This document shows positions 17,567 to 25,004 of a DNA stretch of 64,000 bases, in pieces. How positions within the stretch are numbered: the first letter of the stretch is position 1; the number at the start of each line of letters is the position of its first letter. The position numbers and the translations under genes are program-made. Source of the stretch: Actinomycetota bacterium (GTDB taxonomy: Bacteria > Actinomycetota > Acidimicrobiia > Acidimicrobiales > JAJPHE01). Where the stretch lies: contig DAHUYE010000049.1 of assembly GCA_027315345.1 (NCBI GenBank), forward strand, positions 23,249 through 87,248, given 5' to 3'. The notes under the pieces were generated by a model. The model had not been told where the DNA came from and ran no database searches. It saw nothing but the letters and a program-made list of their open reading frames with translations.

Positions 17567-18340
17567 TTGAGCGACGCTTCAGAGGGTCCCGGCTGGTGGA
17601 TGGCCTCGGACGGTAAGTGGTATCCGCCCCACCTCCATCCCCACCTACCTCCGCCCCCGCCCGGCCCGGCCGGCGCCGTCCCAACCGCTCCACCCCCCGA
17701 GGGCGAGCCCCTGGCTGCGCCTCCACCCCGGACCGGCTACCCGCCCGGTTACGGGCCCCCGCCCGGTTACTGGCCCCCGCCCACCTACTGGCCCCCTCCC
17801 ACGCCGTTGCCGATGGGCTGGAGCGGGCCCCGTGCCTCCACCGAACCGATCGACCCCGTCATCCACCAACCCCTGGCGCCGTGGTGGAAGCGGCTGGTGG
17901 CCTTCATGATCGACGGGCTGATGCTCGGCCTCGGCCTGTCCATCCTGAGCGCTATCGCCGGCGCCGCCCTCGGCCGCGGCGCCTCCTCCTCGGGGTACAC
18001 CAGTGGCACCCCGATCTCGCCCGGAGCCCTGGTGGGCGCCTTGGTAGTCCTCTTCTTCCTGGCCTCCGTGCCCCTGTCCTTCTATTACGGCTTCACCAAC
18101 GGCTCCAAACGGGGCCAGTCGGTGGGCAAGATGGCCGTGGGGATAGCCGTGCGGGATGCGCGCACGGGCCAGCCCATCGGCTTCTGGCGGGCCTTCGGCC
18201 GCTACTGGATCACAGTCGTCTTCGGCGTTGGCCTCTATATCCCTTACGTGCTCGACTCGCTCAGCCCGCTCTGGGACCGCCGCCGGCAGTCCTGGCACGA
18301 CAAAGTGGCCCGCTCCGTGGTCATCGACCTCCGGCCCTAA
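17567..18340 (+). CDS. RDD family membrane protein with N-terminal WYPP motif
   Basis: A 257-residue protein. The N-terminus carries GPGWWMASDGKWYPP, a short W-rich motif common in actinobacterial membrane proteins (DUF2510-like). A Pro-rich linker of about 80 residues follows. Then comes an RDD domain: WWKRLVAFMIDGLMLGLGLS with the Arg-Asp signature, and three to four membrane segments ending in DRRRQSWHDKVARSVVI. RDD proteins are proposed small-solute transporters or membrane scaffolds. The TTG start has GGGGGAGG six bases upstream. The CPBP gene follows after nine bases and has the same type of N-terminal motif, so the two are probably an operon. Confidence 0.85.
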   Translation: MSDASEGPGWWMASDGKWYPPHLHPHLPPPPPGPAGAVPTAPPPEGEPLAAPPPRTGYPPGYGPPPGYWPPPTYWPPPTPLPMGWSGPRASTEPIDPVIHQPLAPWWKRLVAFMIDGLMLGLGLSILSAIAGAALGRGASSSGYTSGTPISPGALVGALVVLFFLASVPLSFYYGFTNGSKRGQSVGKMAVGIAVRDARTGQPIGFWRAFGRYWITVVFGVGLYIPYVLDSLSPLWDRRRQSWHDKVARSVVIDLRP

Positions 18341-18349
18341 CCGGTTTCG

Positions 18350-19276
18350 GTGAGTTCGCACACCCCGTCCGGTTCCGGCGGCTCGGCCGGCGCCGGCGCC
18401 GCGGCCAGCGCCCGGCCGGGTTGGTATCCCGACCCGTGGCGGGTGGCGCCGCACCGTTGGTGGGACGGCGGGGGGTGGACGCCCATCCTGCGGGGTCCCT
18501 ACGGGGAAGCCTGGCCGGCCGTCACCTACCCGGCCGGGCCGATCCCCCGACCCCCGTTCCAACCCAAGGGGCCCGGCATCCAGGGCGGCGGCGTGGCGGC
18601 GGTGGGAGCGGCCATCGGTTACGCGCTGAGTAGCACAGTGGCGGTCAGCTTCGCCGTGGCGTCTTCGGGGCGGGCGGACCTGAGCGACCCGTGGCTGCTG
18701 TTGACCAGTCAGACGGCGCTGTGGATCGGATTCGTCGGGGCCGTGGTGGTGGCGTCACGAAAGAACGGAAGCTCGAGTCTGGCCGCCGACTACGGCCTGT
18801 CCTGGCCCCGGCTGTCCGACCTGGGTCTCGGCCTGGGCGGAGGGGCGATCGGACGCATGATCCCGACGCTGTTGGCCTTGCTGTTGGCCCTGGCCGGCGG
18901 TCTCAGCAACGCCGGAGCCCGGACGGCTCCGACCATCCTGGGCGCCCGGCCCCGGGGTGACCTGGGCTGGGCGGTGGTGGTCGTTCTGGCCGTGGTCGGT
19001 GCGCCGCTGGTGGAAGAACTGCTGTTCCGCGGACTGATCCAGGGCGCCTTCACCCGGCGGACCGGCGCCGTACCGGCCATCTTCATCACCGCCCTCATCT
19101 TCTCCTTCGCCCACATCTTCAACGAGGGGCCGGCGGCGCCCCTTCTGATCTTTCCTTCCGGGGTGATCCTGGGCTACCTCCGCTATCGCACCGGTCGTCT
19201 GGCCGCCGGCATGATCGCCCATGCCACCTTCAACGCCAGCCTGTTCGTGGTTCTGCTCATCCCGGTTCTGCGCTGA
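18350..19276 (+). CDS. CPBP family intramembrane metalloprotease with N-terminal WYPDP motif
   Basis: A 308-residue membrane protein. The N-terminus has RPGWYPDPWRVAPHRWWDG. The rest is the CPBP (CAAX protease and bacteriocin-processing) core with its catalytic motifs: APLVEELLFRGLIQG (EExxxR) and FSFAHIFNEG (second His), plus the LRYRTGRLAAGMIAHATFN segment with the third His. These proteases cleave membrane proteins within the bilayer. The start is GTG, nine bases after the RDD gene. Substrates are unknown; the adjacent RDD protein is a possible partner. Confidence 0.88.
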   Translation: MSSHTPSGSGGSAGAGAAASARPGWYPDPWRVAPHRWWDGGGWTPILRGPYGEAWPAVTYPAGPIPRPPFQPKGPGIQGGGVAAVGAAIGYALSSTVAVSFAVASSGRADLSDPWLLLTSQTALWIGFVGAVVVASRKNGSSSLAADYGLSWPRLSDLGLGLGGGAIGRMIPTLLALLLALAGGLSNAGARTAPTILGARPRGDLGWAVVVVLAVVGAPLVEELLFRGLIQGAFTRRTGAVPAIFITALIFSFAHIFNEGPAAPLLIFPSGVILGYLRYRTGRLAAGMIAHATFNASLFVVLLIPVLR

Positions 19277-19298
19277 GTCGATCTTGCGCAAGGGGGCG

Positions 19299-19311
19299 TA
19301 GCGTCCAACCG
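19299..19311 (+). promoter_or_regulatory. Candidate -10 element for a leaderless transcript
   Basis: TAGCGT (a TANNNT -10 box) ends seven bases before the GTG start at 19312, and there is no purine-rich Shine-Dalgarno sequence. This places the transcription start at or within one or two bases of the start codon, the usual geometry of leaderless actinobacterial genes. Confidence 0.4.
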
Positions 19312-19896
19312 GTGGCACCGAAGAAGAAGGCTCGACCGGTCGGGCTGCTGCTCGCTCCGGGCGCCGGCGCCGGGTCCGATCAACCTTCGCTGGTGGCCAT
19401 AGACCATGCCGTCACCGCCGCCGGCCTGACCGTGGCCCGCATCGACTTTCCCTACCGGCTAGCCGGCCGTTCCCGCCCCGATCAACCCGCCGTTCTGGAG
19501 CAGACCATCCGGAGCGGGGCCGGCTCGCTGGCGGAGCGCCTCGGAGTGGGCGCGGACGGACTACTGCTGGGTGGCCGGTCCATGGGCGGTCGCATCTGCT
19601 CCCAAGTGGTGGCGGCCGGCCTGCCCGCCGCCGGTCTGGTTCTGATCAGCTACCCGCTCCACCCGCCGGGACGGCCGGAGAAGCTGCGGACGGGCCACTT
19701 CGCCGGCTTGGACGTGCCCTGTCTGTTCGTCTCCGGGACCCGGGACGCCTTCGGAGCTCCTGAGGAGTTGACCGCCGCCACCTCCGCCATCCCCGGGCCG
19801 GTGACCCATGTCTGGCTCGAGGGCGGAGACCACAGCCTGCGCCGGCGGGACACCGCCGTGGCCGAGGCGGTGGTGGCGTGGCTGGACGCCGTATGA
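19312..19896 (+). CDS. Small alpha/beta hydrolase (KANL3/TEX30-like)
   Basis: A 194-residue cytoplasmic protein. It has LLLAPGAGAGSDQPSL (oxyanion strand), the nucleophile elbow LLLGGRSMGGRICS with Ser in G-R-S-M-G, the acid strand VPCLFVSGTRDAFG with Asp, and the catalytic His in WLEGGDHSL. This matches the short alpha/beta-hydrolase family related to TEX30/KANL3, which has no well-established bacterial substrate. The GTG start appears leaderless. It stands alone after the CPBP gene. Confidence 0.85.
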   Translation: MAPKKKARPVGLLLAPGAGAGSDQPSLVAIDHAVTAAGLTVARIDFPYRLAGRSRPDQPAVLEQTIRSGAGSLAERLGVGADGLLLGGRSMGGRICSQVVAAGLPAAGLVLISYPLHPPGRPEKLRTGHFAGLDVPCLFVSGTRDAFGAPEELTAATSAIPGPVTHVWLEGGDHSLRRRDTAVAEAVVAWLDAV

Positions 19897-20071
19897 ACCG
19901 CAGTTCCAACGCACCCTCGGGGCCGGAGGGTATGTGGCCGCTGGCGGCCCGGCGCAGGATGGCCTCGTCGCCCTGGGACGCGGCCACCGACGCCCCGACC
20001 ACCTGGTGCCGACCGGCCAACTCCTCCAGCCTCGACTGCAGGGTGATGCCCAGATCCTTGATTGTCGTCAC
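19890..20071 (-). pseudogene. Possible remnant of a beta-lactamase-family serine hydrolase (N-terminal part)
   Basis: On the minus strand, a GTG at 20071 opens a reading frame with LQSRLEELAGRHQVVGASVA and a following GDEAILRRAASG. This resembles the first strand and helix of class C beta-lactamase/esterase-type hydrolases (h-q-V-x-G-A-s-V-a, then a Gly/Asp turn). After about 60 residues the frame becomes arginine-rich, loses all similarity and runs antisense into the alpha/beta hydrolase gene. The SxxK catalytic region is absent. I read it as a truncated relic. It could also be chance similarity, so confidence is low. Confidence 0.35.
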
Positions 20072-20193
20072 GTCGCCCCCGTCGGTCGGTCCTGACCCAC
20101 AGGCTAAGGAGGCGGGCCTCCGCCTTCGGGGTGGAATCCGACGACGGGCCAGCGACCCCCTCGTCCATTCCTACGAACCAGCCTGTCGACCGG

Positions 20194-21090
20194 TCAAGCC
20201 TCGCTTCCGGAACCGGACAGGGGGCTGGCCAGGAAACCGGCGGTGATGAGGGCCTTGGAGAACTGCTCGGCACCCTCGGCGGAGGAGAATCCGAACTCCA
20301 CGTCGTTGGTGAGCCGCACCCGCATCGGCGAAGCCGCCCCGTGCGGTTGCACCCGTCCCAACGCCCAGTCGGCGACCACGGACCCGGAAGGGTCCAGGAG
20401 CAGCAGACGCTGGTTGGTCACCGCCGCGTTCGCGGTCAGCTTCCGGCCGGCCCCCACGTCGACCTCGGTCGCGGCGAAGGTGGTCACCAGCCACTCCTCC
20501 GCGCCCAACCAGCCTCCGGCCGGCAGGGCCACCGGCTCACGGGGCCTACCCGAAGCGCGGCCCGACCGGCGTCCTCCCGTCGCCGCAGGCGGGGTGGGTG
20601 CTCGCGGAACCCGGTCGGTCGGCGCGGGCGGAGCGGCGGGGGCCTCCGGAAGCAGGCCCGTCTCCGGAGGTGGGGACGGCGCCGGCGCTGCCCGCGGCTC
20701 GGGAGCGTCGGGGCGACCATGAAGGATCCCGGCCAGCTCGTACAAACGACGACGCGGATGGGTCTGGCGCAGGACGACCCGGCCGTTGTGATCCTCGACC
20801 TCGAGATCGGCGGTCAGGACGCCGATCCTGGCCCGGAACCGCGTGATCTCCGGATAGGGCGAGCTTATGAGTATCTCGCTCCGGTGGATGAACAAAAGCC
20901 GCTCGGTGGTGGCGGCCACCAGACCTGAACGCCCCTCGAGGAAAGCCGTGGCGGCGCAGCGGACGGTCTCGCCCGGACGCAAGACGGCCCCAAGATGACT
21001 CAGGGCCCGACGGGCCCCGGCGGCGTGGCCGAGCCCGTAGTCCTCAGTTGGCCCGGCTGGGTCCGGAATCATGCCGGACCGAACTGGCAT
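20194..21090 (-). CDS. Protein with two PH-like (YokE/bPH-type) domains
   Basis: A 298-residue protein without a signal peptide or membrane segment. The N-terminal half has GETVRCAATAFLEGRSGLVAATTERLLFIHR and the C-terminal half has GAEEWLVTTFAATEV followed by TNQRLLLLD. Both follow the bacterial PH-domain pattern in which a beta-strand repeat reports 'LVATNxRLLLV'. A Pro/Ala linker of about 60 residues separates them. Bacterial PH domains mediate protein or membrane binding in stress responses. The start is at 21090 or 21072. It is divergent from the secreted Ser/Thr/Pro-rich protein gene. Confidence 0.6.
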   Translation of the reverse strand: MPVRSGMIPDPAGPTEDYGLGHAAGARRALSHLGAVLRPGETVRCAATAFLEGRSGLVAATTERLLFIHRSEILISSPYPEITRFRARIGVLTADLEVEDHNGRVVLRQTHPRRRLYELAGILHGRPDAPEPRAAPAPSPPPETGLLPEAPAAPPAPTDRVPRAPTPPAATGGRRSGRASGRPREPVALPAGGWLGAEEWLVTTFAATEVDVGAGRKLTANAAVTNQRLLLLDPSGSVVADWALGRVQPHGAASPMRVRLTNDVEFGFSSAEGAEQFSKALITAGFLASPLSGSGSEA

Positions 21091-21222
21091 TCACGGATGG
21101 CGCATCGGCTCATGGCTCGCTTCCAAGGCCGGCGCAGCCAGCAACTAGGCCTAGAGTGGTTCCGGATAGGCGACAGTTTCACAGAGAATCCACTGCCGCT
21201 TTGAATCGAGAGAGACAGGGCG

Positions 21223-21903
21223 ATGGGCTTCATTGGCGCTTACCTAGGGTTGGCCGTCCGCCGGCTTTTGGCCGCCTCGACCGGGGTCAAGCTGGGAGCG
21301 GTGGTCGTGGCGGTCGTCCTGACCTGCGCCGGGGTCGTCGGATTCGGAGGTTGGGGCACACCGACTGATCAATTCATCTTCCGGACCGGCACCCCCAAGA
21401 TCATCCTCCCGGCCCGGTCGGACTCGAAGCCCGCGTCTCCGCCCAACATTTCGACCCCGGCCACCGGAAGGCCCCCCTTGCCGGTGACGACCTTGGGCAG
21501 CCGCCCCCCCGCCAGGAGTTTCCTGGCCGTGGCGGGACTGCCGAGCACCAGGCCCCAGGTCATGCCACCCAAGTCGGCCAACTCAGCCGGTTCTATCCGA
21601 TCCACCCAATCCATCCAATCCACCCACCCGGCCAATTCCGGGACGTTCTCCGCCAGCTCCGGAGGCACCTTCCCCGCCAGCGCGGGCCAGGCGGGCACCC
21701 CTAGCTCCGCTCCAGCCGCCTCGCCGTCCCCGGCCCCGGCCTACTCGGGCAGCAATCCGGCGTCGGGGAGCGAGGGCGGGACCAAGACCTCCAGCAAGAC
21801 CGACGGAGACCGCCAGAGCGGTGACCACAGCAATGGCCACCACAGCAATGGCCACCACAACCAGGATGGTGGCCCTGCTGGCAAGGGCGACCACAAGGAC
21901 TGA
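21223..21903 (+). CDS. Membrane-anchored low-complexity Ser/Thr/Pro-rich protein
   Basis: A 226-residue protein. One N-terminal membrane segment (GVKLGAVVVAVVLTCAGVVGF) follows a short basic cytoplasmic tail. The remainder is disordered: Ser/Pro/Thr-rich, with a run of SIRSTQSIQSTHPANS and a His/Gly/Asn/Asp tail (DHSNGHHSNGHH). The tail could bind metal ions and the body could be O-glycosylated, but both are speculation. The ATG is preceded by GAGAGACAGGG. I do not recognise a family. Confidence 0.65.
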   Translation: MGFIGAYLGLAVRRLLAASTGVKLGAVVVAVVLTCAGVVGFGGWGTPTDQFIFRTGTPKIILPARSDSKPASPPNISTPATGRPPLPVTTLGSRPPARSFLAVAGLPSTRPQVMPPKSANSAGSIRSTQSIQSTHPANSGTFSASSGGTFPASAGQAGTPSSAPAASPSPAPAYSGSNPASGSEGGTKTSSKTDGDRQSGDHSNGHHSNGHHNQDGGPAGKGDHKD

Positions 21904-21979
21904 TGCCGGGTTCACCTGAGCGGTGATCCTGGCAGCCCTCTGGCCTGGTGTTCGGGGGACGAGCCTCCCGGGGAGACCC

Positions 21980-22013
21980 CACCCAAACCTCTCGGACGCC
22001 AGCGAGGTGGGTG
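21980..22013. terminator. Candidate bidirectional terminator hairpin
   Basis: CACCC-aa-ACCTC and GAGGTGGGTG form a 10-bp stem with a two-base bulge and a 12-base loop, between two convergent genes. There is no long T tract, so any termination would rest on the hairpin itself or Rho. Confidence 0.45.
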
Positions 22014-22022
22014 TCTAGGTTC

Positions 22023-22973
22023 TCAGGCCATCACCGGCCGTCGGCGGGGATGCCGAGGACGGGTGATGAACAGAACGAAACTGACCAGCAGGGCGCCCGG
22101 TATAGCAGCCTTGGCCAGCCACGAGTTGATCGGCGCGTTGTCAGCCGAATCCGGGCGGGCTCGGGAAGCGGACGCCGGCACCTCCCTGAGCGTGCTGATA
22201 CCGGCGCCCGCCGGGCTGGCGCCCGTGGCCGGTTGCGTGGTCCGGTCGCTGGGGGCCAGGGCCGGGGGGTTCGAGGAGGCGGCGGGGGCGCTCGTCACGG
22301 TGGCCCGGACTGAGCTGGAGGCGGGCGCCAGGGGACTGGAGGTTCCGACGGTTGTGCTTTTGGACACCGCCGCCGACGACGCGACGCCGGGTGCCTGGAC
22401 CGGCTCGGCTCGGAGTGCGGGTGCGGGCGCCTGGACCGCCGGCGCCCTCGCCGGGGCGGTGGTTTGGGCCGGGGCGGTGGTTCGGGCCGGGGCCGGGGCA
22501 GGGACGGGGGCTGGCAGATCCATATAGTCCTCGGTCACCCACATGACCCCGCGTGAGTCGATCTGAACGGCTACACCGATCTGGTTGTAGGAACCGTTCA
22601 CCATGTTGGCGTAGTGTTCAGGGCTATTGGTGAAGGCCTGCTGAAGGTCGGCCACGTTGGGGCCCGCCCCGACATTCTCGCCCAGGACCCGCCAGTTGGG
22701 GGGGGCTGAAGCAGCCAGATCGGGATTATGAGAGAGGGCCCCGGCCGCTTCGATCTGAACGGTCCAGCCGGCGGCGATGGAGTCGAGGGCAGAGCTTTCC
22801 GATAGGGCCCCCACTCCGACTTGAGCCCGCAGTGCGTTGATGTCGGCTATGAACTGCTCCGCCGAGGAAGGCGCCGACGCCGCGAAAGCCGGCGTCGAGT
22901 CGACCAATATCCCTAATCCACTCAATCCGACTAAAGCTGCTCCTGCCACGGCAAAACCGATTCGACTGGACAT
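22023..22973 (-). CDS. Exported CAP-domain (SCP/PR-1-like) protein with C-terminal membrane anchor
   Basis: 316 residues. A signal peptide (GFAVAGAALVGLSGLGILVDS, cleaved near AFA-AS) leads into a CAP domain: AEQFIADINALRAQVGVG, HNPDLAAS, VLGENVGAGPNVADLQQAF, SPEHYANMVNGSYNQIGVAV. A Pro/Ala/Thr-rich wall-spanning linker and a hydrophobic segment with a basic tail (FITRPRHPRRR) anchor it. The ATG at 22973 has GGAG eight bases upstream; the longer track start is unlikely. Bacterial CAP proteins are surface or secreted proteins of largely unknown action. A cyclic-di-GMP-I riboswitch lies directly upstream, so expression should follow intracellular c-di-GMP. Confidence 0.9.
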   Translation of the reverse strand: MSSRIGFAVAGAALVGLSGLGILVDSTPAFAASAPSSAEQFIADINALRAQVGVGALSESSALDSIAAGWTVQIEAAGALSHNPDLAASAPPNWRVLGENVGAGPNVADLQQAFTNSPEHYANMVNGSYNQIGVAVQIDSRGVMWVTEDYMDLPAPVPAPAPARTTAPAQTTAPARAPAVQAPAPALRAEPVQAPGVASSAAVSKSTTVGTSSPLAPASSSVRATVTSAPAASSNPPALAPSDRTTQPATGASPAGAGISTLREVPASASRARPDSADNAPINSWLAKAAIPGALLVSFVLFITRPRHPRRRPVMA

Positions 22974-23017
22974 CTCGTCTGCTCCAAGGGGGTCGCCCAC
23001 GCAGGCGGAATTCCGCC

Positions 23018-23106
23018 CCATTCGGCCGCCCGGCCGCCCTAGGTGCTGCACCCTTAGGCCCGTGACTTTGCGTCGCCCGGGTTTCCCCGGGGTTGCCCTT
23101 TCGTGG
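23018..23106 (-). promoter_or_regulatory. Cyclic-di-GMP-I riboswitch (GEMM-I) upstream of the CAP-domain gene
   Basis: The minus strand contains the GEMM-I aptamer core in order: GGGCAACC, a P1b hairpin CCCGGG-GAAA-CCCGGG with its GNRA tetraloop, the invariant GACGCAAAGTC, then GGGCCTAAGG, and the second arm CACCTAGGGCGGCCGGG closing with CCGAATGG. The first and last bases, CCA and TGG, pair as P1. Between the aptamer and the ATG lies a perfect 14-base palindrome, GGCGGAATTCCGCC (23004-23017), followed by a small GGGCGACCC hairpin close to the Shine-Dalgarno sequence, a possible expression platform. GEMM-I RNAs bind c-di-GMP and commonly control surface, motility and matrix genes. Confidence 0.9.
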
Positions 23107-23242
23107 GATTGCTTGTCTCCCTCGGATTATCGGAGCGCAGGAGGCAGAGCTTGAGCAGGATTACCCCCGGCCGCCAAGGAGCAGGGCCAGGACCCGGTCC
23201 AGGCCTTGACCGGGTCGCTGGCGAGGCCGGAGACTCCTCCCG

Positions 23243-24187
23243 TCAGGCGGCCAGCAGGTCCCGGGCCTCGAAGTCCGGGGAAGCGGCCCGCAGCTTGGCC
23301 ATGGCCTTGCGCTCGATCTGGCGGACCCGCTCCCCGGTGAGGTCCATGGCCAAGCCGACCTGGCCGAGGGTCCGGGGCTCGCCCTGGTCCAGGCCGTAAC
23401 GGAGGCGCACCACATCACGTTCCTGGTCGTCCAGGATGGCCAGATACCGCTCCACCTCGGCGGGCAGGACAGCGGCGGCGGCGGCGGCGGCGGGATCAAG
23501 GGCTCCCCGGTCGGCGATCCGGTCGCCCACCGCCTCATCGGAGTCCTCGGTCAGAGGAGCGTCGAGTGCGCCCGGTTCGCCTGGGAGCCTCATCAGATCC
23601 GTTACGAGAAGGAGGGGCCAGCCGAGATCCGTCGCAAGTTCCCCCGCCGTCGGGGCCCGGCCCAACTCCGACTCGAGAGCAGTGGTGGCCTTGCGCAGGG
23701 TGTCGAGCTGGTCGACCACGTGGATGGGCAGGCGGATGGTACGGGCGGTATTGGCCACGCCCCGGCCGATGGACTGGCGGATCCACCAGGTGGCGTAGGT
23801 GGAGAATTTGAAGCCCTTGCGGTAGTCGAACTTCTCCACGGCCCGGATGAGGCCGACGTTGCCCTCCTGGACCAGGTCGAGCAGGGGCAGGCCGGACCAC
23901 TGGTAGCGCTTGGCGACGGAAACGACCAGACGGAGATTTGACTGGACGAAGGTCTCGGCGGCCTGCTCGGCAGCGCGGACAGCCCGGCGAAGGCGAGCCC
24001 GCTCCGAAGAGGACAGCCCCTTCTCCTCCAGCCGGGCCCGGGCTGCGGCGCCGTTCTCCATGATGGCCCCGAGGCGAGCCTCATCGTCTTTGGTCAGCAG
24101 CGGATAGCGGGCGATGTCATCGAGGTATAGGCGGACCAGATCCTGGTCCTCGGGGCCGTAGGCGGAGCGGGGGATGGTTCGAGCCAT
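23243..24187 (-). CDS. RNA polymerase sigma factor, sigma-70 group 2 (RpoD/SigB-like)
   Basis: About 314 residues. Region 1.2 is QDLVRLYLDDIARYPLLTKD. Region 2 contains NLRLVVSVAKRYQWSGLPLL, LVQEGNVGLIRAVEKFDYRK and FSTYATWWIRQSIGR, the -10 recognition helix. Region 4 contains ERDVVRLRYGLDQGEPRTLG and TGERVRQIERKAMAKLR, the -35 helix-turn-helix. It lacks the long region 1.1 of the housekeeping factor, so it is a group 2 alternative factor. The ATG at 24187 starts the conserved protein. An upstream ATG at 24220 has AGGAG five bases away but lies inside a tandem repeat. The cognate promoters are probably close to housekeeping ones. Confidence 0.92.
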   Translation of the reverse strand: MARTIPRSAYGPEDQDLVRLYLDDIARYPLLTKDDEARLGAIMENGAAARARLEEKGLSSSERARLRRAVRAAEQAAETFVQSNLRLVVSVAKRYQWSGLPLLDLVQEGNVGLIRAVEKFDYRKGFKFSTYATWWIRQSIGRGVANTARTIRLPIHVVDQLDTLRKATTALESELGRAPTAGELATDLGWPLLLVTDLMRLPGEPGALDAPLTEDSDEAVGDRIADRGALDPAAAAAAAVLPAEVERYLAILDDQERDVVRLRYGLDQGEPRTLGQVGLAMDLTGERVRQIERKAMAKLRAASPDFEARDLLAA

Positions 24188-24215
24188 AGCAGTGGTACAA
24201 CACTTTCCAGCTCCA

Positions 24216-24298
24216 GACATTCCCGCTCCTGGCGGGGTGACATTCCCTCCTCCGGCGGAGTGACATTCCCGCTCCGGGGGGCGACGCCTCCATGGCCC
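24216..24298. repeat. Tandem 23-bp repeats plus 47-bp dispersed repeat, copy 1
   Basis: Two full 23-base units (24216-24238 and 24239-24261) and a partial third share GACATTCCC followed by a CCTCC/GCTCC arm and GGCGG. The segment 24252-24298 recurs 2.7 kb away at 26981-27027 with 44 of 47 bases identical and in the same orientation. Iterated short sites of this kind are found at the ends of some transposons, such as IS21-type elements, but no transposase is present. The repeats sit just upstream of the sigma factor gene. Confidence 0.75.
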
Positions 24299-24330
24299 AG
24301 TCTCGCGGCACGGAATCCGCACCTGCCGAG

Positions 24331-24365
24331 GGCCTGGGCAAGTGGAAGGGCGGTCCCGAACAGGC
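24331..24365 (+). pseudogene. 35-bp fragment matching the DoxX-like gene at 29 kb
   Basis: This stretch reads GLGKWKGGPEQA in one frame and matches 29014-29048 (GLGKWKGGAEQA) at 31 of 35 bases. No further DoxX-like sequence follows; the frame ends at a TAA after another 16 codons. It lies 32 bases after the 47-bp repeat, so it looks like a recombination scar or captured end rather than a gene. Confidence 0.4.
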
Positions 24366-24505
24366 CGGGGCGGCAGCCCGGGTGGGGATCTGGGTTAAGG
24401 ACATCTAACCGACCCAGTCACCTACCTTGCTTCGGTCCGTCCGCCCATTCCGTCCATGATCCGCCAAATGTCCGAACTTCCCGGATCGCCTACAGGAGGT
24501 CGTCC

Positions 24506-24988
24506 TTGCAACCGAATACCCCGGCAGTACCCGCCGGCCTGGCTGCTTTCCTTGGCTTGGCCCTGTCCGCCGTCGGCTTCCAGCACCCGGCCTCGGCCGC
24601 CACCACCGGGCCGACCTTCGACTCGGCCGCCACCGGCTTCATCGCCTATTCAGTGGAGGCCGATCGGACCTGGGTGCATACCAGCGAGTTGCGCCTCAAC
24701 CCCCTCCTGGACCAGGTCGCGCTGACCCACGCCTACCAGATGGCCGAGGGGAACTACCTCTTCGACACCCCGGCCCTGGCCGCGGTGGTCGGACCGTTGG
24801 TGGCCGGATGGCGGGCCCTGGGGGAGAACTGCGGCAACGGGCCCACCGCCGCCGGGGTGAACTGGAGCTTCGTCCACTCCCCGTCCCACCTGGCCAACAT
24901 CCTCGGGCCCTACAACGAGTACGGGGTGGCCGCCGTCCGTAGCGGGTCGACCCTCTGGGTGGTGGAGGTCTTCGCCGATCAGGCCTGA
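24506..24988 (+). CDS. Small exported CAP-domain-like protein
   Basis: About 160 residues. A signal peptide (GLAAFLGLALSAVGFQHPASA) precedes a compact CAP-like domain: RTWVHTSELRLNPLLDQVAL, then GWRALGENCGNGPTAAGV and FVHSPSHLANILGPYNEYGV, matching the helix-GEN-S.HxxNIL pattern of the SCP/PR-1 fold. The TTG start at 24506 is chosen because AGGAGG lies six bases upstream; the track start at 24260 would run through the repeat. It lacks the linker and anchor of the other CAP protein, so it should be released. It is convergent with the broken phosphoesterase gene, 16 bases away. Confidence 0.82.
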   Translation: MQPNTPAVPAGLAAFLGLALSAVGFQHPASAATTGPTFDSAATGFIAYSVEADRTWVHTSELRLNPLLDQVALTHAYQMAEGNYLFDTPALAAVVGPLVAGWRALGENCGNGPTAAGVNWSFVHSPSHLANILGPYNEYGVAAVRSGSTLWVVEVFADQA

Positions 24989-25004
24989 GCGGGGAACGGA
25001 GCCG

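Noticed and set aside
21091-21222. Possible second c-di-GMP riboswitch before the Ser/Thr/Pro-rich protein gene
   Set aside because: AGGCCTAGAG is vaguely reminiscent of the GEMM core, but the invariant GACGCAAAG element and the pairing arms are absent.
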